From: JACVRX01 sp035697245
GTDB lineage: Bacteria > Actinomycetota > Actinomycetes > Jiangellales > Jiangellaceae
NCBI GenBank assembly: GCA_035697245.1
Contig: DASSDH010000143.1
Span: 1-24,207, forward strand
Length of the DNA: 24,207 bases
Direction: 5' to 3'
In this document: positions 7,257-13,235 of the stretch, one piece after another
Layout: each line of letters begins with the position of its first letter
Position numbering within the stretch: the stretch's first letter is position 1
Notes under the pieces: generated by a model
Seen by the model: only the letters and a program-made list of their open reading frames with translations
The model's database searches: none
Told to the model about the DNA's origin: nothing
Made by a program: the position numbers and the translations under genes

Positions 7257-7278
7257 CTGCCGGACACTATCCGGCAGG
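7254..7278 (-). promoter_or_regulatory. nif3 operon promoter with perfect 9-bp inverted repeat
   Basis: The arms CCTGCCGGA (7256-7264) and TCCGGCAGG (7270-7278) are perfect inverted repeats separated by five bases. On the minus strand the spacer and its flank form TAGTGT (7269-7264), a -10 box placed seven bases before the GTG start at 7256. The repeat therefore covers the -10 box and the presumed transcription and translation start. It could be a repressor operator or a hairpin at the 5' end of the mRNA. No good -35 is visible. Confidence 0.5.
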
Positions 7279-7347
7279 TCCGTACGTGCGCCTGCTGCCC
7301 GCGACATCACGGCGGCCTGCGCACAGCGACGCACGCATGAGGCACGC

Positions 7348-7463
7348 GATGGCGCCGCTTGAAGGGGGGCGGCAAGCGGCGCCATCACGGACTCAACGCG
7401 GCAGGCGACCTGCCACGCGGCCGGCACGATACTCGCCGAACTGCAACGACGGCACCCCCTCCC
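7348..7463 (-). repeat. Structured interspersed repeat, copy B
   Basis: This is the partner of 2513-2622, in opposite orientation. It has the same two hairpins. One has arms GTGGCAGG and CCTGCCGC around TCG, where one pair is a G-U wobble relative to copy A. The other has a longer perfect 13-bp stem, GATGGCGCCGCTT (7348-7360) with AAGCGGCGCCATC (7374-7386). The loops differ between copies, but on the element's own strand both are C-rich. Copy B lies about 90 bp upstream of nif3 in the same orientation as that operon. Confidence 0.75.
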
Positions 7464-7770
7464 ATCCATCGACGGCGAGCCCGTCGAGCGGACAGGTGGA
7501 CCGGCCGGTCACGCCGACGAGACTGCCAGCCTCGATGCGTGCCCAGAGCCACTACCGTGCGCGGATGGCGGATTGGCTGACCGTAGGCGTCCGGCCTCAG
7601 GTGCGAGGCGGTCGAGGTGGCTGAGGCCAGCCGGATCCCCGACGGGGAAGGCGCCCGGCGCAGATGCGGACCCGGTCGCGCGACGCGCGCCGGGGGTGCC
7701 GCTAGAGCCGTTCCGGGTTGCCTACCACGGGCGCAAGCCCTTCCGATCGGCGCGCAAGCCACCGCTGGGC
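7464..7770. other. Intergenic region upstream of the SulP pseudogene
   Basis: No credible intact gene is seen. A TACCGT box (7555-7560) six bases before an ATG at 7567 opens a frame of only about 19 codons (MADWLTVGVRPQVRGGRGG). It may be the abandoned start of the decayed transporter downstream, or chance. The remaining sequence is GC-rich with no recognised site. Confidence 0.3.
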
Positions 7771-8922
7771 ACGCGATACCTGCCCCTCGTCGCCTCACTA
7801 CGCGGGTACAGCCGCTCTCGGCTGCGGACCGACGCGCTAGCCGGGATCACGGTCGCGCGCTCGCGCTGCCTGCATCGATGGCCTACGCGGACATTGCCGG
7901 GTTGCCCGTCACCGCCGGGCTCTACTCACTGTTGCTGCCGCTGGTGGTCTACGCGCTACTCGGCTCGGCACCGTGGCTGGTGGTGGGGCCCGAAAGCACC
8001 ATCGCGCTACTCGTCGCTGCCGGGCTGGCACCCCTGGCCGTGGCGGGAACCGCCGAGTACACGACGTTGGCGGCCGCTGACAGGACAACGCGGTCATCGC
8101 CGTGGGCGACATCGTTGCGGATCTGGGTCAGGCCAATGCCGCCACGGTGGCCCTGGCGGCCGCCTCCTTGCGGCAGTTGATCGGTCTGCGGCTCTTCCTG
8201 CCCCGGTTCCCCGCTGCGCTTCTGGTCGTGGTGTTCGGCATCGTCGCCTCCTGGTCACTGGACCTCGCCGCGCACAGCGTCAACGTCGCTGGACCGGTTC
8301 CGGCCGGTCTGCCGGAGTTCGCGATCCCCCGGGTGGGCGGGCTCGAGTTGGCGCAGCTGGCTGGCGTCGCGGGCGGTATCCTCCTGGTCGGCTTCTCCGG
8401 ACGCCACGCTCGCCGCGATCATCGTGACCGGGGCAGTTCGCCTGCTCGACCCGGACCAGTGGCGGTCGCTGGCCCGCAGCGACCGCGCCGAATTGGTGAT
8501 CGCCGTGGTCACCGCGCTACGCCGATGTCAGCAGTGATCCGGACGTCGCGGTCACTCCGGGTGTCGTCGTGTATCGGTTCTCCGACCGGCTCTTCTTCGC
8601 CAACGTGCACTTCATCAAACGCCGGGTGTGGGCGGCCGCGGACGCGGCGCCCAAGCCGACCCGGCACCTGGTGCTCGACATGCGGGGGTGCCCGGCGTTG
8701 ACTCCAGCGCAGCGACCGGACTACGGGAGCTGCACGACGGGCTGCTGGCGCAACGTCAGTCTGGAGATCGCGCGGGCCACGGACTCGCTGGAGACGGCGA
8801 TGGATCGGCTCGGCCTCGTCGAACTGATCGGGACGGACCACATCCACGGAACGGTGATCTCCGCGGTGGAGTCGGCGGCACGGCCTGACCCGACGGATCA
8901 CGGCCCCACTTCGAGTCCCTGA
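7771..8922 (+). pseudogene. Decayed SulP-family sulfate/anion permease with STAS domain
   Basis: SulP permeases are membrane anion transporters with a C-terminal cytosolic STAS domain. Here only pieces remain, scattered over all three plus frames. LPLVASLRGYSRSRLRTDAL (about 7780-7850) is the N-terminal signature. SMAYADIAGLPVTAGLYSLL and PLVVYALLGSAPWLVVGPES (7850-8070) are helices 1-2 in a second frame. NAATVALAAASLRQLIGLRL through ILLVGFS (8090-8400) is in a third frame. A piece reading ATLAAIIVTGAVRLLDPDQW (8400-8520) changes frame again. The STAS part begins VTPGVVVYRFSDRLFFANVH (8520-8690), and a further compensating pair of shifts brackets DSSAATGLRELHDGL. At least six frame changes are needed. 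The joins also skip stretches a complete SulP (over 500 residues) has, so internal deletions occurred. It cannot make a functional transporter. Confidence 0.85.
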
Positions 8923-8970
8923 CGCCCTCGGTCGGGAGGACCGGAGATCTTCGATTGGGCTCTATTGGAA

Positions 8971-9005
8971 CGAAAGGGAGGCTGCGGTGCGCGGCCTCCC
9001 TTTCG
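8971..9005. terminator. Strong hairpin terminator, probably for the M43 protease gene
   Basis: Perfect 12-bp arms CGAAAGGGAGGC (8971-8982) and GCCTCCCTTTCG (8994-9005) enclose an 11-base loop. The hairpin lies just beyond the protease stop codon (9020, minus strand) and also past the SulP remnant, so it can serve both strands. No long U-run follows, as is common in actinobacteria. Confidence 0.8.
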
Positions 9006-9019
9006 ATGTCCGAGGACGT

Positions 9020-9946
9020 CTACGCACGGAATTCGAGCCAGTAGTCGCGCGACCGCTCGGCCTGACCCTGGGTGAGCTCCGTGTAGCACTGGTCGTACGA
9101 GTAGTCCATGAAGTTGTGGATCGGGTCGAAGCCCGGATCCTTCGGGCACGTGTCCTGCGTGTTGTCGGGCGGGCAGCCGCTCGTTGGGACCTTCTGGGCG
9201 GGCGTGTCGTCGACGTAGTCACCCCAGTTGCTGCAGCCGCCGTTGAATGTGTGGTGAAGCCCGAACCAGTGGCCCGCCTCGTGGACGGCGGTGAAGCCGA
9301 GGTCGTACTGGTCCTCGTAGCGATCCGAGGTCTTGTACATCGACTCCCAGTCGACGACGATGCCGTCGAGGTACGCCTGGGCGTCGTTGAGGCCTGGGAA
9401 GTACGCCCATCCGAGATATGGGCCGGCGGTCGTCGAGTAGTAATTGAGCGTGCCCATGTCGCCGCGGCGCAGCGCCTTCTTCATCTCGCGCTCACCCGGC
9501 GTCGTCGGACCGGCATAGAACCAGTCGGCGTTGTCCGTCCGCGTGACGCCCACGAGCTCAAACCGGAACCCTTGGTCGTAGCCGCCATAGAAGCCGGAGA
9601 AGCCGAGGTTCATGATCCGGATCTGCCGGTCGATCTCGGCGGCGGAGACGTCGCCGATCCCGTTGTCGTGGACGACGTGGAACCAGACGGGCACCACGAC
9701 CACATCGGCCAGCTGGTGGCCCTTGCCGACTGCGCTCGCAGGCAACTCCCTATATTTGACGTTTAGCTCGGGCTCGCGCGGGACGTTGCCCTCGCCGCGG
9801 GCCGTCTCGTGGGTTTCTGCGAGTACGGACAGGCTGCTGTCTTCGCACTCAGAGCCCCCTGCCACTACCGCCGCCGACGCGGTCGCCGGGAGGCCGGCGA
9901 CGGCAAGCGCCGAGAGTAGGAGCAGAGTTCGGGTGCCTTTTCGCAT
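9020..9946 (-). CDS. Secreted M43-type zinc metalloprotease (pappalysin-like)
   Basis: The 308-residue protein starts with a Sec signal peptide (MRKGTRTLLLLSALAVAGLP followed by ATASA-A; cleavage near residue 25-26). The catalytic zinc motif HExxHxxGxxH is H222-E223-A-G-H226-W-F-G229-L-H-H232. The metzincin Met-turn follows in HNFMDYSYDQC (M280). Cysteines in GGCSNWGDYVDDTP, SGCPP, DTCPKD and DQC are laid out as in M43B proteases and probably form disulfides. FHVVHDNGIGDVSAAEIDRQ near residue 90 is the typical family N-terminal block. It is expected to act outside the cell on proteins; the substrate is unknown. Of the tandem ATGs, the one at 9946 is preferred because GGAGG lies five bases upstream. 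It stands alone with its own promoter and terminator. Confidence 0.92.
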   Translation of the reverse strand: MRKGTRTLLLLSALAVAGLPATASAAVVAGGSECEDSSLSVLAETHETARGEGNVPREPELNVKYRELPASAVGKGHQLADVVVVPVWFHVVHDNGIGDVSAAEIDRQIRIMNLGFSGFYGGYDQGFRFELVGVTRTDNADWFYAGPTTPGEREMKKALRRGDMGTLNYYSTTAGPYLGWAYFPGLNDAQAYLDGIVVDWESMYKTSDRYEDQYDLGFTAVHEAGHWFGLHHTFNGGCSNWGDYVDDTPAQKVPTSGCPPDNTQDTCPKDPGFDPIHNFMDYSYDQCYTELTQGQAERSRDYWLEFRA

Positions 9947-9974
9947 CATTTCCTCCCATTTGATGGGACAGATA

Positions 9975-10012
9975 GCCACAAAAACCGTATGTGGCGTTCA
10001 CCTGCTCGTCAA
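9975..10012 (-). promoter_or_regulatory. Sigma-70-type promoter with overlapping inverted repeat, for the M43 protease
   Basis: On the minus strand TTGACG (10012-10007) and TACGGT (9989-9984) are separated by exactly 17 bases, the best housekeeping promoter in the window. A perfect 6-bp inverted repeat, GCCACA (9975-9980) and TGTGGC (9990-9995), straddles the -10 box and the likely start site and may be an operator. A second small hairpin, CCCAT (9955-9959) with ATGGG (9963-9967), partly covers the ribosome site and might modulate translation. Confidence 0.7.
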
Positions 10013-10071
10013 TGACTGCGGGCGCTGACCAGCGCCGTTCTAACAGCTTGGGTCCGATTCCCGCAGACGCC

Positions 10072-10935
10072 TCAACGAGACTGGGGCAACCGGACCGTCC
10101 CCCGCCTGGCCGCTGGCGCGGAGGGCGGGGGTACGACCGGGCCGATGTCGCCGTCCGGGGCCTCATCCAAGTCGACGATCACCGGTGCATGATCACTGGG
10201 CCGGGAGCCTTTGCGAGCGTGCCGGTCTACCCATGCTGCCCGCACCCGGTCGGCTACCGTTGTCGTGGCCAACACCAGATCTATCCGCATGCCCAGGTCC
10301 TGGTGGAACATGCCGGCCCGGTAGTCCCAGTACGTGAACACGCGCTCAGTCGGCCAGCGGTCCCGGACGACATCGCGTAGGCCGACCGCCTGTAGCTGAG
10401 CCAGAGCATCGCGTTCAGGTGGTGTGACGTGTGTCTGGCCGACGTACGCGTCGGGGTCGAACACGTCCGCGTCGGTGGGTGCAATGTTCATGTCGCCGCA
10501 GACGATCGCCGCTTCGGGACCTACGCGGACCATCTCGCGCAACGCCGCCAGCCACGCGAGCTTGTAGTGGTAGTGGTCGGAGCCCGGGACACGCCCGTTC
10601 GGGGCATACACCGAGTGGACCTTGATGCCGCCGCAGGTGGCGGACACAGCGCGTGCCTCTGGAAGGGGGAAGCCGGGCGCATCGGCGATGCCGGCCACGA
10701 TGTCGTCGAGCCCAGCGCGGGATAGCACGGCGACGCCGTTCCACTGCGCCTCACCATGTGCAGCGATGGCATATCCCCGACGGTCGAGCTCGTCACCGAG
10801 CAGCTCAGCGAATGCATCGTCGGAGAGCTTCGTCTCCTGAAGGCAGACGACGTCGGGTTGGCGCTGGTCCAGCCACGGCAGGAGCCGGGGAATCCGCTGC
10901 TTGACCGAGTTCACATTCCAGGTCGCTATCCGCAC
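10072..10935 (-). CDS. xthA: Exodeoxyribonuclease III (AP endonuclease family)
   Basis: The 287-residue protein is of the ExoIII/ExoA type, a Mg2+-dependent enzyme that cleaves DNA at abasic sites and trims 3' ends in base-excision repair. The family blocks are all present: RIATWNVNSVKQR (N7), VVCLQETKLSD (catalytic Glu E34), VHSVYAPNGR (Tyr/Asn), IVCGDMNIAPTDAD (Asp/Asn pair), FTYWDYR and the terminal PSDHAPVIVDL with the catalytic Asp-His. About 30 extra residues, Pro/Ala-rich, follow the core and are likely disordered. The start is GTG at 10935. No clear Shine-Dalgarno precedes it, but TACCGT lies six bases upstream, which suggests a leaderless mRNA. Confidence 0.95.
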   Translation of the reverse strand: MRIATWNVNSVKQRIPRLLPWLDQRQPDVVCLQETKLSDDAFAELLGDELDRRGYAIAAHGEAQWNGVAVLSRAGLDDIVAGIADAPGFPLPEARAVSATCGGIKVHSVYAPNGRVPGSDHYHYKLAWLAALREMVRVGPEAAIVCGDMNIAPTDADVFDPDAYVGQTHVTPPERDALAQLQAVGLRDVVRDRWPTERVFTYWDYRAGMFHQDLGMRIDLVLATTTVADRVRAAWVDRHARKGSRPSDHAPVIVDLDEAPDGDIGPVVPPPSAPAARRGTVRLPQSR

Positions 10936-10947
10936 GAGTCCACGGTA
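10936..10947 (-). promoter_or_regulatory. Putative leaderless -10 box for xthA
   Basis: TACCGT on the minus strand (10947-10942) is six bases before the GTG start. No clear -35 is seen. Confidence 0.3.
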
Positions 10948-10993
10948 ATGACCTATGTGTAGGGCTTCCCACTGGCTGGAGGATGGCCACCGG

Positions 10994-11518
10994 TCACGAC
11001 GGGATACGGAACTCGAACGCGAGGAGCGCGGCGCGGGCCTGCTGCGGCTCTGAACCTTCGGCGACTGCTGTTAAAGCGGCCCGCCAGGCTGCGGCGAGCA
11101 CGCGGCTGAGAACAGGGGATGCCGCAGCGGTGTTGGCTCTCAGCAGCTGAGCCAACCGGTCCTGGTCCGCTCCACCGGGCGGGTCTCCCAGGATGCGGAG
11201 GAAGCCCTCGCGGACGGCGAAGTCGAACCCGACCAGCAGAGCGGCTGTCACGGCCGCGGAGCGATCCGACGCGGGCACGGACGCCGCGATGGCGCCCTCC
11301 ATCCGGTCCAGCAGGCGTCGCTCGACGTCCTCCCGCACGAAGAGGTAGAGCCCTAGCTTGCTGCCGAAGTGGTGGTAGAGCGCGCCAGTGGTGACCTTCG
11401 CCGCCGACGCCAGCTCGCCGACTGTGACCTCATCGAAGGGGCGTGCCCCGAACTCCTTGACCGCAGCGAGCGCGAGCCGGCCCTTCGGGGAGGTCGATAC
11501 CGGAATCCACTCGCGCAC
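10994..11518 (-). CDS. TetR-family transcriptional regulator
   Basis: The 174-residue protein has an N-terminal TetR helix-turn-helix at about residues 12-60. FDEVTVGELASAAKVTTGAL and YHHFGSKLGLY are the typical second, third and fourth helices. The C-terminal ~110 residues are helical and would bind an unknown ligand; they end early (FRIPS), so the ligand domain is on the short side. It is transcribed divergently from the VOC-family gene at 11576, and an inverted repeat lies between the two starts, so it probably represses that gene and itself. The GTG at 11518 is chosen because no other start precedes the HTH. A CATTAT -10 box six bases upstream suggests a leaderless message. Confidence 0.9.
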   Translation of the reverse strand: MREWIPVSTSPKGRLALAAVKEFGARPFDEVTVGELASAAKVTTGALYHHFGSKLGLYLFVREDVERRLLDRMEGAIAASVPASDRSAAVTAALLVGFDFAVREGFLRILGDPPGGADQDRLAQLLRANTAAASPVLSRVLAAAWRAALTAVAEGSEPQQARAALLAFEFRIPS

Positions 11519-11523
11519 CAGAA

Positions 11524-11560
11524 CATAATGTCGTTATGCTGTGGGCAAATCCAGTTATGC
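11524..11560. promoter_or_regulatory. Divergent tetR / VOC promoter and likely operator
   Basis: CATAA (11524-11528) and TTATG (11534-11538) form an inverted repeat with a five-base spacer, directly beside the tetR start and overlapping AT-rich -10-like boxes (TAATGT on plus, CATTAT on minus). The heptamer GTTATGC occurs twice, at 11533-11539 and 11554-11560. The arrangement is what a self-regulated TetR operator would look like. Confidence 0.5.
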
Positions 11561-11575
11561 CACGGAGGATGCGCC

Positions 11576-11929
11576 ATGAAACTCGAGTTCCTGTTCGTCC
11601 CGACCTCCGATCTGAGCGCTTCACTCGCCCTTTACCGCGACGGCTTCGGCTTCACCGAGGTCTGGCGTGAGGGCGACGCGACCGTCGCCCTCACCCTGCC
11701 GGGCACCGACGTGCAACTCATGCTCGACGCCCACGACCCCGACGCCCCGCTCGGGCCGCTGTTCGTCGTTGACAGCGTCGAGGCCTTCCATGCCGCCTGG
11801 GCAGAGTCACTCATCGTGGTTGCAGAGCCCTCGGAGATCCCCGGCGGCTTCCTGGCCACCTATCAGGAGCCGGGAGGGGCCACCATCTACGTCATGGACC
11901 AGTCGACAGACTCCGCCACCCAGCAGTGA
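11576..11929 (+). CDS. VOC-superfamily (glyoxalase/bleomycin-resistance-like) protein
   Basis: The 117-residue protein begins MKLEFLFVPTSDLSASLALY and has the beta-alpha-beta-beta-beta layout of one VOC fold: the SLALYRDGFGFTEVWREGD helix and turn, the TVALTLPGTDVQLMLD strands, and a second half ending in FLATYQEPGGATIYVMD. The terminal Tyr-Gln-Glu-Pro-Gly and the Asp near the end are typical of family members that bind a metal or small ligands, but the activity is unknown. The ATG at 11576 has GGAGG seven bases upstream. Its divergence from tetR suggests a small inducible detoxification or resistance unit. Confidence 0.88.
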   Translation: MKLEFLFVPTSDLSASLALYRDGFGFTEVWREGDATVALTLPGTDVQLMLDAHDPDAPLGPLFVVDSVEAFHAAWAESLIVVAEPSEIPGGFLATYQEPGGATIYVMDQSTDSATQQ

Positions 11930-11954
11930 CGACGAGCCAGTCCCGCGTCGAGCT

Positions 11955-11975
11955 TCACGCCGCGATTCGGCGTGA
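11955..11975. terminator. Hairpin terminator between the VOC gene and tRNA-Val
   Basis: Perfect 8-bp arms TCACGCCG (11955-11962) and CGGCGTGA (11968-11975) enclose CGATT. The hairpin lies between two convergent transcripts, 26 bases after the VOC stop and 37 bases past the tRNA 3' end, so it may serve both. Confidence 0.6.
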
Positions 11976-12012
11976 TGCACGCACCGCTTGTCGAACCGGG
12001 CATTCGGGTTAG

Positions 12013-12084
12013 TGGGCGCAACTGGGATCGAACCAGTGACCCCCCGCTTGTAAGGCGGGTGCTCTCCCGCTGAGCTATGCGCCC
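12013..12084 (-). tRNA. tRNA-Val (anticodon TAC)
   Basis: On the minus strand the gene runs from GGGCGCA (12084) to TGCGCCC plus discriminator A (12013), a perfect 7-bp acceptor stem. The D-arm contains TAGCTCAGCGGGAGAGCA. The anticodon arm CCCGC-CTTACAA-GCGGG carries anticodon TAC. The T-arm is CTGGT-TCGATCC-CAG with its conserved TTCGA. CCA is not encoded. The total is 72 nucleotides. A possible -10 box TACTCT lies upstream at 12105-12100. Confidence 0.95.
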
Positions 12085-12314
12085 CAGACAGGACCGCTCA
12101 GAGTATCTCGCACGCTTGCCTCTCCGGCTCTTGCCCATGATCGTCGCGACGATCGCGGGATAATTGGTGATGCATGTGCGGTCCGTGACGCTGGTTACAA
12201 GATCCATGTGGGTCTAGCGGCCCGGCGGCACCCCGAAACTCACGTCGCGGCCAAGCCGAGGGGAAGCGACGGCCAGCGGAACCCCGTCCCGTGAATCCTG
12301 GGCCGACGGAGCGC

Positions 12315-12755
12315 TCATCGCCGAGCTGAGCGGGCACCTTTCGGCGCGACGAGCTTGATCCCGGACCAGTCCAGCGCGGCGGAGAGGGTCGTCGTTGTGG
12401 ACAGCCCAGCCGTCAAGGCGGCGTCGGACACGTCGCTGGGGTCGACGTACCCGTTTCTCCCCACCTTGGGGGTGAGCAGCCATACGACACCGCCCTCGGT
12501 CAGGTCGGTCTTGGCATCCACCAGGGCGTCGACCAGATCGCCGTCGCCGTCGCGCCACCACAGGAGAACGACGTCGGCCACCTCACCGATGCCGGCATCC
12601 ACCAACTCCGAGCCGGTAACGTCCTCGATATCGGCGCGCAGATCGTCGTCGCAGTCCTCGTCCCAGCCGAGTTCCTGGACCACTTGCCCGGACTGCAGCC
12701 CGAGCCGACGCGCCGACTCGTCGCGCTGGTCCGAGTGGCCCGCGCTCTGGCCCAC
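12315..12755 (-). CDS. DUF3052-family protein (Rv2239c-like)
   Basis: The 146-residue acidic protein contains ARRLGLQSGQVVQELGWDED, VVLLWWRDGDGDLVDALVDA and EGGVVWLLTPKVGRNGYVDP, the conserved blocks of DUF3052, a small actinobacterial family of unknown function regularly found beside aceE. The GTG at 12755 is chosen because GGGAGG lies six bases before it. The longer frame up to 12812 adds only Arg/Gly-rich residues. Its own stop overlaps an ATG (ATGA) of a 34-codon frame that is probably not a gene. It lies downstream of the DUF1918 gene on the same strand, separated by 122 bases, so co-transcription is possible. Confidence 0.88.
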   Translation of the reverse strand: MGQSAGHSDQRDESARRLGLQSGQVVQELGWDEDCDDDLRADIEDVTGSELVDAGIGEVADVVLLWWRDGDGDLVDALVDAKTDLTEGGVVWLLTPKVGRNGYVDPSDVSDAALTAGLSTTTTLSAALDWSGIKLVAPKGARSARR

Positions 12756-12877
12756 CGGTGTCCTCCCGTTCCTCGCCTGCCCGCCGTCGCGGACTTCGTG
12801 GGCGTAGTTCACCGAAGTGGCGGCCCCGAGCGCAAGCGAACTCCCCCTAGAGGCTGCAAAGGCCCCTCCGAAGCGGC

Positions 12878-13072
12878 TCAGTCTGTCGTGGACGCAGGCT
12901 CGACCGTAGCGTCCGTACCAGGGAAGACCAGGCCCTCGTGCCCATCGTCGAACCGGACGAGGTACGGAGGGTTACCGCCGCCGCCGCGGACCTCCAGGAT
13001 TTCGCCCACCCGATCGACATTCCCGACCGTTCTGCCGTGGACATGAAGGCGGTCGCCGACGTGCGCCTGCAT
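12878..13072 (-). CDS. DUF1918 small protein
   Basis: The 64-residue protein starts MQAHVGDRLHVHGRTVGNVD and continues RVGEILEVRGGGGNPPYLVR, then FDDGHEGLVFPGTDATVEP. This is the complete DUF1918 domain, a small SH3-like barrel common in actinobacteria. The function is unknown. The ATG at 13072 has an excellent ribosome site (GGAGGTGACCTC just before it), which overrides the longer in-frame extension to 13267. It is divergent from aceE across 163 bases that must hold both promoters. No clear boxes could be assigned there. Confidence 0.88.
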   Translation of the reverse strand: MQAHVGDRLHVHGRTVGNVDRVGEILEVRGGGGNPPYLVRFDDGHEGLVFPGTDATVEPASTTD

Positions 13073-13235
13073 GAGGTCACCTCCACTCGTTGACACCACC
13101 TCCAAGCCTGCCCCGCTCGGGCCAGAAGAAAAACCCCCGACGTGACGCAATGCGCCTGGCGGTGGAGGATAGAGATGCCGAAGGTCATAGCCGACGCAGA
13201 CGCCAGCGCGAGCGTCCTGAACCCTAAGGATTGTC

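Noticed and set aside
7257..7469. In-frame N-terminal extension of nif3 to 7469
   Set aside because: It translates repeat copy B and matches a frame in copy A only because the DNA is repeated. Nif3 proteins begin near the GTG at 7256.
12214..12318. 34-codon frame whose ATG overlaps the DUF3052 stop as ATGA
   Set aside because: The overlap is suggestive, but G/C at third positions is lower than in real genes here, and no domain or ribosome site is seen.
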